A stretch of DNA of 64,000 bases from [Eubacterium] infirmum. GTDB taxonomy: Bacteria; Bacillota; Clostridia; Peptostreptococcales; Anaerovoracaceae. Each line of letters starts with the position of its first letter. The first letter of the stretch is position 1. Positions 44,770 to 53,342 of the stretch are shown piece after piece. The notes under the pieces were generated by a model. That model saw only the letters and a program-made list of their open reading frames with translations, was not told where the DNA came from and did no database searches. Location of the stretch: assembly GCA_900450455.1 (NCBI GenBank), contig UGGN01000001.1:558001-622000 (forward strand), written 5' to 3'. The position numbers and the translations under genes are program-made.

Positions 44770-45046
44770 ACAACTATATATATGAGAAAAGCTAATTCTT
44801 AAGCTAATTCTTAATCTATTTCTTAAGAAAAGCAAAGAATTTACCTAAAAATGCCCATAAAATTACACGAAATGTATAGAGGTTGCATATAAAATAGAGT
44901 ATATTCAATATAAAAGTATAAATATACAATATGTAAAATTATTTTCTTAAGAAAAATTAAGAAAAATTAAGAAGTAAAAACGTTGAAATATCAATATTAA
45001 TTACAAAACATTAAGTGATGGTCTTGTGAAAGTTTCAAAAAAGGGC
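44770..45046. other. AT-rich intergenic stretch with palindromes
   Basis: No gene seen. Roughly three-quarters A/T. It contains related elements TTTCTTAAGAAA (near 44819) and the perfect 14-base palindrome TTTTCTTAAGAAAA (44942-44955), and repeats of AAAATTAAG (44952-44971). This may be a regulatory region for the cell-wall hydrolase downstream or simply addA trailer sequence. Confidence 0.4.
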
Positions 45047-45075
45047 TTGACGTAACGATGTATATAATCTAATAT
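45047..45075 (+). promoter_or_regulatory. promoter for the cell-wall hydrolase leader
   Basis: TTGACG (45047-45052), 17-base spacer, TAATAT (45070-45075). An alternative TATAAT at 45063-45068 has only a 10-base spacer. RNA start near 45081 coincides with the first leader hairpin. Confidence 0.5.
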
Positions 45076-45080
45076 ACGTA

Positions 45081-45191
45081 TTGTGGTTCGGAAATAAATA
45101 TGAACCTAACCACAAGAGTTCATGATTCATCTAAGATGGATTAACTCACGGGAAATACTTCGGTCCCTTGACCGAGTGCTGATAGATGAGT
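45081..45191 (+). promoter_or_regulatory. structured 5' leader of unknown class
   Basis: Three consecutive helices are visible: TTGTGGTT (45081-45088) / AACCACAA (45108-45115); ATTCATC (45125-45131) / GATGGAT (45135-45141); and ACTCA (45144-45148) / TGAGT (45187-45191) enclosing TCGGTC (45160-45165) / GACCGA (45170-45175). The first contains a competing GGTTC/GAACC pairing. The leader ends about 27 bases before the hydrolase start. It does not match the c-di-AMP (ydaO) riboswitch core, although that class commonly controls such genes. Confidence 0.5.
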
Positions 45192-45217
45192 CAGTACGGA
45201 AAGGAACAGTACAACAC

Positions 45218-46399
45218 ATGAGTATCATCAAGGAAATTAAATCAAGAAGGGATTCAGTGCTGATATTAGCTTTGATAGTAACCTTAGTTCTATCAACTAC
45301 GATTATATCGTCGGCAATGACCGCTAGCAGCAAGACTGTTGACTACTGGCAGCTGAAGCTCGGTAACAAGACTGTAGCTGTCTTTGATAATGAGTCACAG
45401 GCCAAGGAGGTAATCGAGCAGGTTAAGGCAAAGTATGTTGCTAAAGGTGCTAATGTTGAGGCAGTTGAAATTGATCCGGCTTTGACAGTTAATCAGATTA
45501 CAGTAAAGGCATCTGATGAACAGCCAAAGGTGGAAAAAGGCACTAAGAAGCTTGTTGATAAGCTACTAGGTGATGAAAAAGCTAGCAAGACCTACACAGT
45601 TCAGGATGGCGACACGCTATGGGATATAGCAGCAGCTTTCGGAACAGATGTAGATACTATATTGGCAGCTAATCCTAATGTAAGTCTGGAAAGCCTAATG
45701 CCGGGAGACGTAATTAAGTTCTCAAGCAAGAGTTTACTTCTAACTGTAACAGTTAAGGAGAAGGTTACATCTGATAAGGCAGTAGAGTTCGATACAGTAT
45801 ATGAAGATACTGACGCACTTTATGAAGGTGAGGAAGAAGTAAAGACTGAAGGTGTTCAGGGAACAGAAAAGGTTACAGAAGTTGTAACAAAGTCTAACGG
45901 AAAAGTGGTTTCAACTAAGGTTCTATCATCTAAGACCGTTAAGGCTCCTGAGAGTGCAGTAGTTCTGAGAGGAACTAAGACTAAGGAAACACCGGCAGCA
46001 CAGAGTTCAAGTTCAAACTCAAGATCAAATTCAAGCTCAAGCAGGGCTTCAAGTTCAAGAAGCTATGCAGGTTCAAGTCAAAGTGGATATTCTGCAAACG
46101 GAAACACAATTCTTGCAGCCGCTTATTCGCAGCTTGGAGTTGGACAGGACTGCACAAGCCTTGTAAGTAATTCACTTGCAGCCGCAGGAATCTACTTCCA
46201 CGGATGGCCACAGCAGTACGCTTCACTTGGCTCATGGACTTCAAATCCGGTACCTGGAGACATAGTAATCTACGATACACACGTAGCTATTTATGCAGGT
46301 GGCGGAACAGCTGTTCACGGTGGATGGAATGGAGGAACAACAGCAGTTGGTCCTGTATCATGTAGTGCAAACTTAATTGGTTACATTCACATCGGCTAA
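45218..46399 (+). CDS. exported LysM-G5-NlpC/P60-type cell-wall hydrolase
   Basis: 393 residues. A signal/anchor segment (about 15-37) is followed by a peptidoglycan-binding LysM domain (YTVQDGDTLWDIAAAFGTD, about 126-170), a G5-like domain (about 175-255), a Ser/Arg-rich linker (about 260-293) and a C-terminal NlpC/P60-like cysteine peptidase (about 295-393) with the catalytic Cys in GQDCTSLVS and His in DTHVAIYAGG. Such enzymes cut gamma-D-Glu-diamino-acid bonds in stem peptides. ATG at 45218 follows AAAGGAAC; the longer open frame upstream covers the structured leader. Lone gene with its own terminator. Confidence 0.9.
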   Translation: MSIIKEIKSRRDSVLILALIVTLVLSTTIISSAMTASSKTVDYWQLKLGNKTVAVFDNESQAKEVIEQVKAKYVAKGANVEAVEIDPALTVNQITVKASDEQPKVEKGTKKLVDKLLGDEKASKTYTVQDGDTLWDIAAAFGTDVDTILAANPNVSLESLMPGDVIKFSSKSLLLTVTVKEKVTSDKAVEFDTVYEDTDALYEGEEEVKTEGVQGTEKVTEVVTKSNGKVVSTKVLSSKTVKAPESAVVLRGTKTKETPAAQSSSSNSRSNSSSSRASSSRSYAGSSQSGYSANGNTILAAAYSQLGVGQDCTSLVSNSLAAAGIYFHGWPQQYASLGSWTSNPVPGDIVIYDTHVAIYAGGGTAVHGGWNGGTTAVGPVSCSANLIGYIHIG

Positions 46400-46413
46400 G
46401 AATTGCAAGTATT

Positions 46414-46440
46414 AAAGGATGCTTAATGGGCATCCTTTTT
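46414..46440 (+). terminator. terminator of the cell-wall hydrolase gene
   Basis: AAAGGATGC / GCATCCTTT stem with a 7-base loop followed by Ts, 15 bases after the stop. Confidence 0.85.
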
Positions 46441-46557
46441 TCGTGCATAAAAGATAAAATGTGCTTTAATTTCTCACGCAGTTAAGAGAAGAGTAAGGTT
46501 ATGGCTATAGGATAAAAATCGGGCTAATAAATTTTCCTTATGTATGTCAACTGATTG

Positions 46558-46586
46558 ATGACAAACCTGCATATGTATGATATAAT
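46558..46586 (+). promoter_or_regulatory. promoter for the second cobalamin-riboswitch leader
   Basis: ATGACA (46558-46563), 17-base spacer, extended -10 TGA-TATAAT (TATAAT at 46581-46586). Confidence 0.75.
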
Positions 46587-46604
46587 ACCTGTGCTTAGAA
46601 AATT

Positions 46605-46760
46605 CAATATCGGATCTGCGATCGATGGCTTGCGTGATTTGCGCAGGCATCAAAAGGTAGGGAAGTGAGTCAAACTCCGCTGTCACGCAACTGTAGGGCA
46701 ATGCCCAGCCAGATAACTACCCACAGAAAAGCTGTTTGTTACGAGTGATGACGATTAAGC
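46605..46760 (+). promoter_or_regulatory. cobalamin riboswitch
   Basis: The core reads GGTAGGGAAGTGAGTCAAACTCCG...GTCACGCAACTGTAGGGC, then the B12-box-like GCCCAGCCAGATAACTACCC (46703-46722). These match the GGGAA-GGTG-AA-TCC, GC-ACTGT and GCCAGA-ACCTGCC blocks of cobalamin riboswitches, with some changes. A terminator follows at 46781-46806 ahead of the ribosome site, so control should be by termination. Ends are approximate. Confidence 0.87.
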
Positions 46761-46780
46761 ACGCTAATTTGTTTAACTAA

Positions 46781-46806
46781 ACTCATCTCTTTTGATGAGT
46801 TTTTTT
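46781..46806 (+). terminator. riboswitch expression-platform terminator
   Basis: ACTCATC / GATGAGT 7-bp stem with a 6-base loop, followed by six Ts, between the aptamer and the gene. Confidence 0.85.
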
Positions 46807-46837
46807 ATTAATATTTCTAAAGAATATGGGAGGAAAA

Positions 46838-48799
46838 ATGAGTAAATTATTGAGAAAAATCTCTGTAGGAGTTTTGAGTCTAATAGTAGCAGCCGGAGTG
46901 GTAATTCCTACTATGAATGTAGATGCAGGAGAGGCGAATACAGAAAGTGGATCTGAGAATGTCACTATATATGGTCAAGCACCTGTTAAAGGTAAATATT
47001 TTGACTATACGGCAAGGCTCTCTGTAACAGTAGACAAGAATAAGAAGATTGTTTCGGTTGCAGATGATAAGACAGATTATGATGGTGACCAGAACATAAC
47101 CTACTGGAATAATGTAAAGAATGGCCTTAACGGTAAGAAGGGCTTTCTAGAAGCATTTAATGGACTTGATGAATCCAAAATAGATGGGGTTGATACTATT
47201 ACATCTGCAACATTCTCTTGGAATGCCGTAAAGATGGCAATTAAGGAGTCATTTAAACAACTACCGGCAAAGAGAGCAGCTATCGCTAAGATAAATGCCT
47301 ATGTGCCTAGCAAGAATATTGATCAAAATGTTATTAAGACCGCAAAGAAAAACTGCATTATGGCTATCAATCAAGAGAGGAATATTGCAAATCTGGACAA
47401 GATTGTTAATGATGCTATTAAAGAAATTGACAACGGAAAAGTTGTAGAAAAACCGGAAGAGGAACAGATAGAGGACGATGGAGACCTATATCCTTACACT
47501 CTAGATCAGGCTATAGCAGCTGTTCCTAGCGACTTAAGCATATTTACCGATGATAGTGTGAAGGCGCTGGAAGAGGTTAAAAAAGAAGCTGAAATGATTA
47601 AGGATGATTCGAGCAAGAGTGAAGTTGCGAGGACAAAGATGGCAAGAAAACTCAAGACTGCTTTGAGCAAGCTGGTACTAAAAGACGGCATCTACAAATA
47701 CACGGGAAATGTTAGATTCAGCACATTTAGAATGGTAAGCATGAATATCATCGCTAAGGATGGTAAGATGAGTGTTGTTGCATATCTACCGGGAAAAGGT
47801 CAGTACCTAATATATATGGGTAGTGCATCTGATGCTGAGGTTGCTGAGAAGGCAGGCAAGGATAACTTGATGATAAAACCGCTCTTTGAGGGAACAAATC
47901 CGGAAGGTAAGCAGGCATATGCGTTTGAATATCCGCTTCCACATCTTGAGAAGACTTTTGATCTGGCGCAGAGAGCATCAAGTAAGTGGTTCCATAGAAT
48001 TCCCGTGTTCTATTCGGCAAATATAGTTAAGACCGATAAGATGGATGACTCGTTGGCAGCGCCTTATCAGAAGTTAAATGATGAAGCGATTGTTAAAAGC
48101 TTTGAGGAAAAGGTAAAAGCTATCGGAGAGATTACAACTGAAACGGCAAAAGCAATAAATGAAGCTCAGGCATTTTTTGATAATCTTACAGAAGCGCAGA
48201 AGGATTTAGCAAAGGAAGTAAAGAAAATACTAGATCAGAAAGCAGCGGCGCTGGACAAGCTTCTAAATGAACCTTCATTCGATATCAAATATGATGAAAA
48301 TGCGAACAAAAAATTTGAGAATGAATTTGGAAAAGATGGACTTGTTATAGATGCCAATAAAACTAAGGGGCTAGTTCTTTACGCAAAGGATGCCAATTTT
48401 GACAAGTTTGTGTCTGTAAACGTTGATGGAAAGACACTCGATAAGAAGTATTATAAGATTGAAAAGGGAAGCATCAAGCTGACTTTGACAAGCGAATATC
48501 TTAAGACGCTGAAGTCGGGAACTCATAAGCTTAGGTTAAACACTACCGCAGGGTTCGGAGAATTTTCATTTAATGTAAGGGCTCAGAATCCGGGACAGGC
48601 AGTGCCTCCTGCAAATAACGGAAAGGCTGCAACACAAAGCGGTAAAGTGAAAGAAAACGATAATGCAGCAGTCATTAAGCAGGTGAAGAATGAGGGAAGT
48701 ATAAACACCGGAGACGGTATTGAATTTATAATCTATACGATATCACTGATCGGTGCATGCGCAGCTATTTCTGCAATGCTAAAGAGAAGAGCAAGGTAG
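46838..48799 (+). CDS. FMN-binding-domain surface protein, cobalamin-riboswitch controlled
   Basis: 653 residues. A signal peptide (about 1-31) is followed by an FMN_bind-like domain (about 40-145) with the flavin-attachment-like motif DTITSATFSWNAV (about 118-130), a domain of the type DGIYKYTGNVRF...DGKMSVVAYLPGKGQYLIYMGSA...W-HRIPVFYSA (about 285-400) often seen in clostridial surface proteins, a helical region (about 420-476), a CBM_X2/Ig-like domain (about 485-578) and a C-terminal span with RRAR tail preceded by SINTGDG, which resembles a sortase signal lacking proline. ATG at 46838 follows GGGAGGA. The riboswitch implies a job in corrinoid capture or reduction at the surface. Confidence 0.82.
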   Translation: MSKLLRKISVGVLSLIVAAGVVIPTMNVDAGEANTESGSENVTIYGQAPVKGKYFDYTARLSVTVDKNKKIVSVADDKTDYDGDQNITYWNNVKNGLNGKKGFLEAFNGLDESKIDGVDTITSATFSWNAVKMAIKESFKQLPAKRAAIAKINAYVPSKNIDQNVIKTAKKNCIMAINQERNIANLDKIVNDAIKEIDNGKVVEKPEEEQIEDDGDLYPYTLDQAIAAVPSDLSIFTDDSVKALEEVKKEAEMIKDDSSKSEVARTKMARKLKTALSKLVLKDGIYKYTGNVRFSTFRMVSMNIIAKDGKMSVVAYLPGKGQYLIYMGSASDAEVAEKAGKDNLMIKPLFEGTNPEGKQAYAFEYPLPHLEKTFDLAQRASSKWFHRIPVFYSANIVKTDKMDDSLAAPYQKLNDEAIVKSFEEKVKAIGEITTETAKAINEAQAFFDNLTEAQKDLAKEVKKILDQKAAALDKLLNEPSFDIKYDENANKKFENEFGKDGLVIDANKTKGLVLYAKDANFDKFVSVNVDGKTLDKKYYKIEKGSIKLTLTSEYLKTLKSGTHKLRLNTTAGFGEFSFNVRAQNPGQAVPPANNGKAATQSGKVKENDNAAVIKQVKNEGSINTGDGIEFIIYTISLIGACAAISAMLKRRAR

Positions 48800-48918
48800 C
48801 TTGAAAGGATACCCGAGCCTGCTCTCCTAAGCAATAGGATGGTATTGCTCATCTTACTAAACTCAAACGGAACCCTTTTTAGGCTTAATATAGGCTTGAA
48901 CAAACTTCAGGATATAGC

Positions 48919-48945
48919 AAAACCCCTATGAGACATAGGGGTTTT
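48919..48945. terminator. bidirectional terminator
   Basis: Perfect 12-bp stem AAAACCCCTATG / CATAGGGGTTTT with AGA loop, between the convergent FMN-binding and gdhA genes. Confidence 0.88.
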
Positions 48946-48989
48946 ATCATGTATAAGCCTAAAGCTTAATATTTACTTGTCAGTACTGT

Positions 48990-50333
48990 TTATACAATAC
49001 CCTGAAGCATCATAGCTTCTGCAACTCTTTCGAATCCGGCAATGTTAGCACCGGCGATTAGATTGAATCCTAGGTTGTATCTCTTGCAAGCATCTGCTGA
49101 TAGCTTGAAGATATTAATCATGATTCCCTCTAGCTGTCTGTAAACATCTTCCTCAGAGAATACGATGTGCTGAGCGTTCTGGCTCATCTCTAGGCATGAG
49201 CAAGCTACACCACCTGCGTTAGCAGCCTTTGATGGTCCAACAACCACGCCGTTTTCCTGGAGATACTCAATAGCTTCGTTTGTTGTAGGCATGTTTGCGC
49301 CTTCACAGAGGTACTTACAACCATTAGTAACCATTGTCTTAGCATCTTCGATGCGAATTTCGTTCTGTGTTGCACATGGGATGTATAGGTCAGCCTTAAC
49401 TTCCCAAGGTTTCTTTCCTGCAAAGAACTTAGCATTTGGATACTTCTCTGCGTAAGGTGAGCAGATATTCTTTCCTGAATTTCTTAGCTCAAGAAGGAAA
49501 TCAACTTTATCTCCTGATACTCCATCCTCATCAAGGATATATCCGTCAGGTCCTGAGATTGTGATAACCTTAGCACCGAGCTCATTTAGCTTCTTAACTG
49601 TTCCCCATGATACGTTACCGAATCCGGAAACTGCTACCTTCTTGCCTTTTAGCTCTTCACCGCAGTGTTTCAGCATTTCTCTAGCAAAGAATACAATTCC
49701 GTATCCTGTAGCTTCTGTTCTTCCTGCAAGACCACCGTTTGCTGTTCCCTTGCCTGTCCAAGTTCCGTCATAACGATTTGTAATTCTCTTGTACTGACCC
49801 ATCATGAATCCGATTTCTCTTCCGCCTACACCTAGGTCTCCGGCAGGAACGTCTGTGTCAGGTCCAATGTGTCTGTAAAGCTCTGTGATGAATGACTGAC
49901 AGAATCTCATGATTTCGGCATCTGACTTTCCGTTAGGGTCAAAGTCTGAACCACCCTTACCACCACCGATTGGAAGGCCTGTAAGACTGTTTTTGAAAAT
50001 CTGTTCAAATCCTAGGAACTTAAGGATTCCGGGATATACACTTGGTGCAAATCTCAAACCACCCTTGTAAGGTCCAAGAGCGCTGTTGAACTCGACTCTG
50101 TATCCTCTGTTTACCTGTACTTTGCCGCTGTCATCTACCCATGGAACTCTGAAGCTAACAGTTCTCTCCGGCTCGATAAGTCTTTCAACCAGTCCAGCCT
50201 CGACATATTCAGGATGTGCTTCCAGAACAGGTTCGATAGAAGTAAGAACTTCTTCTATTGTCTGATGAAATTCAGGTTCGCCTGGATTCTTAGCTTTAGC
50301 AATGTCGATGTACTTCTGAACTAAATTTGCCAT
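48990..50333 (-). CDS. gdhA: glutamate dehydrogenase
   Basis: 447 residues, hexameric GDH class I size. It interconverts glutamate with 2-oxoglutarate and ammonia; in amino-acid-fermenting Clostridia it often runs in the deaminating direction. Motifs are the catalytic-lysine region PIGGGKGGSDFDPNGKSDAEI (starting near 122), DVPAGDLGVGGREIGFM and the nucleotide-binding turn VSGFGNVSWG (about 236-245). ATG at 50333 with GAGGAGAT is chosen over an in-frame ATG at 50405 that lies in the leader. NAD or NADP use cannot be fixed by eye. Confidence 0.96.
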   Translation of the reverse strand: MANLVQKYIDIAKAKNPGEPEFHQTIEEVLTSIEPVLEAHPEYVEAGLVERLIEPERTVSFRVPWVDDSGKVQVNRGYRVEFNSALGPYKGGLRFAPSVYPGILKFLGFEQIFKNSLTGLPIGGGKGGSDFDPNGKSDAEIMRFCQSFITELYRHIGPDTDVPAGDLGVGGREIGFMMGQYKRITNRYDGTWTGKGTANGGLAGRTEATGYGIVFFAREMLKHCGEELKGKKVAVSGFGNVSWGTVKKLNELGAKVITISGPDGYILDEDGVSGDKVDFLLELRNSGKNICSPYAEKYPNAKFFAGKKPWEVKADLYIPCATQNEIRIEDAKTMVTNGCKYLCEGANMPTTNEAIEYLQENGVVVGPSKAANAGGVACSCLEMSQNAQHIVFSEEDVYRQLEGIMINIFKLSADACKRYNLGFNLIAGANIAGFERVAEAMMLQGIV

Positions 50334-50413
50334 TTCGATCTCCTCTTTTCTTAAATACATATTGTGTTGTAGTTTTTTTATACAATGCTGTGTATACACA
50401 AGCATCTAATCTA

Positions 50414-50442
50414 AATATACCACTTTGATATTTTTTCGTCAA
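50414..50442 (-). promoter_or_regulatory. promoter for gdhA
   Basis: Minus strand: TTGACG (50442-50437), 17-base spacer, TATATT (50419-50414). The leader of about 75 bases contains the 12-base palindrome TGTGTATACACA (50389-50400). Apart from this and the rightward promoter at 50604 I see nothing else in 50334-50666. Confidence 0.72.
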
Positions 50443-50603
50443 TATGAAATGGAACAAAAGGAAGGCTAATTTAATTTAATTTTTCTGATAGTTTACAAGC
50501 AACAAATTTGAGGGAAAATCATTGTGCTACTAGGATATATTTTGGCGTGTGAAGTCGCAGATTCTAACATTAAATTTATTGTGTATATGAGACAGCTTGT
50601 AGT

Positions 50604-50633
50604 TTGACACAAGACATTGAGGTGGCTTATAAT
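50604..50633 (+). promoter_or_regulatory. consensus promoter for the third femABX gene
   Basis: Perfect TTGACA (50604-50609), 18-base spacer, perfect TATAAT (50628-50633). The TTG of the -35 box is in frame with the downstream gene and can be mistaken for its start codon. Confidence 0.85.
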
Positions 50634-50666
50634 ATTATGGAATATGATTATAAACAGGCGGTAAAA

Positions 50667-51872
50667 ATGTATATTTTTAGAGATAAATTAGATGCTGATG
50701 CACATGACAAATTCATATCGCAGTCGGAGTTTGGAAATCTTCTTCAGTCAAGTAGATGGAGCCAAATTAAGAACAACTGGGACCATGCTATAGTCGGCGT
50801 TTTTGATGGAGACTTGCAACTTGCTGCATCTCTTGTTCTGATTAAGCATCTGCCTCTCGGATTCACTATGATATACATTCCAAGAGGACCTATAATGGAC
50901 TATGGCAATTCCGAACTTGTTGATTTTTTCTTCAAAGAACTTAAGCGCTGGGCAAAGAAATATAGATGCCTTTTTGTCAAAGTTGATCCGCCGGTGCTTC
51001 GAGGTCGATATAAGGAACTGGGTGTTCCTGCGCTATTTGATACCGGTTCTGAGGCTTTAGATAATATTGAGATTGCCGGACTCAAACATATAGGTTTTAC
51101 TCTAGGCATGTCGGCAACGATACAACCTAGGTTTAATATGGTATGTCACAAGAATGAGTTTGGAGAGGACTACCTGAGCAAAAAAGGAAGAAAAAACTAT
51201 AGGACAGCAATTAAGAATAAATATTTACAGACATTAATTGTTGACAAATCCGGACTTGATGATTTTGATAGAGTCATGAATTGTACGGCTGACCGTCAGG
51301 GTGTTGCGTTAAGAGATAGGCAGTACTACGAACTTCTACTGGACATATATGGAGAAGATGCCTTTTTGACACTTACATATATGGATATTAAAGGAGAATA
51401 CGAGGAGGCTCTTGCACTGCGGGACAAATGCCTTGAGGATATAGAGAATTGTCCGGATACTGCACCCAAAAAGAAGTTTAAGCTGGAGGAGAATTTGGCT
51501 TCATATACTCGCAGAGTTAAGGATGGAGAGAGCAATCTTGCCAAGTATGGTGATAAGCAGTGTATAGCGGGGGCTCTTAGTGTAATTTTCGGTGAGACGG
51601 CAGAACTTCTATATGCGGGAGCAGATAACGATTTCCGTAGGTTTATGGCTCCGTATAAGACTTGGTTTTCGGCGATAGAAACAAGCTTTGATAGGGGTTG
51701 CAAATATGTAAACCTTGGAGGAATATCGGGTTACAAAGACGATGGGCTTCAGGAATTTAAAAGCGCATTTAATCCATATATCCACGAGTATTTGGGAGAG
51801 TTTGATCTTCCTGTTTCTAAGTTGCTATATGCACCTAGCAGGTGGATGTTCGATAAGCGTAAGGGCGTTTAA
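50667..51872 (+). CDS. FemABX-family peptidoglycan bridge aminoacyltransferase (copy 3)
   Basis: 401 residues. Same family as the pair at 98-2597: MIYIPRGPIMDYGN (about 71-84) replaces their YQGPLMDY segment, KKGRKNYRTAIKNKYL is the FemAB-type basic block (about 172-187), a helical arm lies near 250-300, and YVNLGGISGYKDDGLQEFKSAFNP closes the second GNAT-like half. It is clearly more distant from the other two than they are from each other. ATG at 50667 follows AGGCGG and lies 34 bases after the consensus -10; an upstream in-frame TTG is part of the promoter. It likely adds a first or different residue of the bridge. Confidence 0.88.
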   Translation: MYIFRDKLDADAHDKFISQSEFGNLLQSSRWSQIKNNWDHAIVGVFDGDLQLAASLVLIKHLPLGFTMIYIPRGPIMDYGNSELVDFFFKELKRWAKKYRCLFVKVDPPVLRGRYKELGVPALFDTGSEALDNIEIAGLKHIGFTLGMSATIQPRFNMVCHKNEFGEDYLSKKGRKNYRTAIKNKYLQTLIVDKSGLDDFDRVMNCTADRQGVALRDRQYYELLLDIYGEDAFLTLTYMDIKGEYEEALALRDKCLEDIENCPDTAPKKKFKLEENLASYTRRVKDGESNLAKYGDKQCIAGALSVIFGETAELLYAGADNDFRRFMAPYKTWFSAIETSFDRGCKYVNLGGISGYKDDGLQEFKSAFNPYIHEYLGEFDLPVSKLLYAPSRWMFDKRKGV

Positions 51873-51923
51873 TTTTAGAAATTTAGTTTAGTATATAGAT
51901 ATTTTGACAGAGAGGAGGGGGCT

Positions 51924-53321
51924 ATGGAAAACCTAACAATAGCAGATAGAGAGATGGCTATGGAAGAAAGCCTTGACAAAATTATCAATCTGGTATTAGA
52001 AAAAAAATATTTCTTAGCGCGAGATGAACTCCTCAAATATAATGCTGTTGATATTGCTGAGCTTCTGGAAGAGGTGACTGAGGAAGCTGATATTCAGGCT
52101 ACAGTTATCCTTTTCAGACTACTTCCAAAGGATGTTTCCGTAGATGTTTTTTCTGAGCTTCCTTCAGATGATCAGGTCAACATTGTAAACAGTATTACCG
52201 ATCGAGAAATTCATTACATTGTACGTGAGATGGATTTTGACGACAAGATTGATATCCTTGAGGAGCTTCCGGCAAATATTGTTGACAAGATTCTGGAGAA
52301 GACTCCTAAGAGCGAGAGAAAGCTGATTAATACCTTCCTTAACTATCCGGACAACTGCGCCGGAAGTTTGATGACTCCGGACTATATAAGTCTGCAAAAG
52401 GACTGGACTGTCAGAGAGGCGCTCGATCACATCAAGAGAGAGGGTATTGATGCAGAGACCATCTATACTTGCTATGTAAAGGATAGAGGGCGTAAGCTAA
52501 TAGGGATAGTTTCGCTTTCCACCCTGGTTGTTTCGGATGACACCACCAAGATAAAGGACATAATGCACACGGAATTCGTATATGAGAACGTGTACGATGA
52601 CCAGGAGGATGTCGCAGCCGATTTTAAAAAGTACGGCTTCATGGCCATCCCTGTAGTTGACAATGAGTTTAGACTTGTCGGAATTATAACCTTCGACGAT
52701 ATTCTGGATGTCATGGAAGAAGAGGCTACCGAGGATATAGAGCGTATGAACGGTGTCATCGACTTCGATAAATCTGATAGAACATATCTTGATATGTCGC
52801 CTTGGCAACACGTAATCAACAGACTTCCCTGGCTTCTCATTTTGATGGTAGCATATGTGTTTACAGGTAAGATTATCAGTAACTTCGAGGGACAGCTTTC
52901 CGACTATACAAATTTGATTACATATATGCCTATGCTGATGGGTACGGGTGGAAATACCGGCTCGCAGGCTGCAACCTTGATTATTCGCGGGCTTGCAACT
53001 GACGAGGTTGAACCTCATGATTTCCTGAAGATTCTTTGGAAGGAGATAAGGGTAGGAGTTATTCTCGGTACGATTTTGAGCATTATCAACTTTGCCAGAA
53101 TTTACTTCTTTGAGGGAGTTCCTTTCTCACAGACTATAACTGTATGTACATCTATGATAGGTATCGTAGTATTTGCCAAGATTTTGGGAAGCATGATTCC
53201 GCTCATTGTTAAGAAATTGAACCTCGACCCGGCACTTATTGCAAATCCGGCTATTTCATCTGTTTCAGATGCGGTTGCTCTATCGATTTACTTCCTAATG
53301 GCAGGAATCTTCGTATTCTAA
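51924..53321 (+). CDS. mgtE: MgtE-family magnesium transporter
   Basis: 465 residues, full MgtE layout: N-domain of helical repeats (about 15-130), two CBS domains (about 135-260), a connecting helix and five membrane spans (about 290-465). The pore region has the MPMLMGTGGNTGSQAATLIIRG motif near 336-357 and the C-terminal LDPALIANPAISSVSDA. The N and CBS domains sense cytoplasmic Mg and gate the channel. GAGGAGGGGG lies before ATG. No M-box Mg riboswitch is seen upstream; the gene may be read with the preceding femABX gene (51-base gap). Confidence 0.96.
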   Translation: MENLTIADREMAMEESLDKIINLVLEKKYFLARDELLKYNAVDIAELLEEVTEEADIQATVILFRLLPKDVSVDVFSELPSDDQVNIVNSITDREIHYIVREMDFDDKIDILEELPANIVDKILEKTPKSERKLINTFLNYPDNCAGSLMTPDYISLQKDWTVREALDHIKREGIDAETIYTCYVKDRGRKLIGIVSLSTLVVSDDTTKIKDIMHTEFVYENVYDDQEDVAADFKKYGFMAIPVVDNEFRLVGIITFDDILDVMEEEATEDIERMNGVIDFDKSDRTYLDMSPWQHVINRLPWLLILMVAYVFTGKIISNFEGQLSDYTNLITYMPMLMGTGGNTGSQAATLIIRGLATDEVEPHDFLKILWKEIRVGVILGTILSIINFARIYFFEGVPFSQTITVCTSMIGIVVFAKILGSMIPLIVKKLNLDPALIANPAISSVSDAVALSIYFLMAGIFVF

Positions 53322-53342
53322 TGGTTTTAAAGGACGCGTTCT

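Noticed and set aside
45081..45217. c-di-AMP (ydaO/yuaA) riboswitch before the NlpC/P60 gene
   Set aside because: The downstream gene fits that regulon, but the conserved GACAGCTAACC-type core and the GGGGGACC block are absent.
50604..50666. TTG at 50604 as the start of the third FemABX gene
   Set aside because: This TTG is the first half of a consensus TTGACA -35 box, with TATAAT 18 bases later; RNA would start after it. ATG at 50667 has a ribosome site and fits the family N-terminus.
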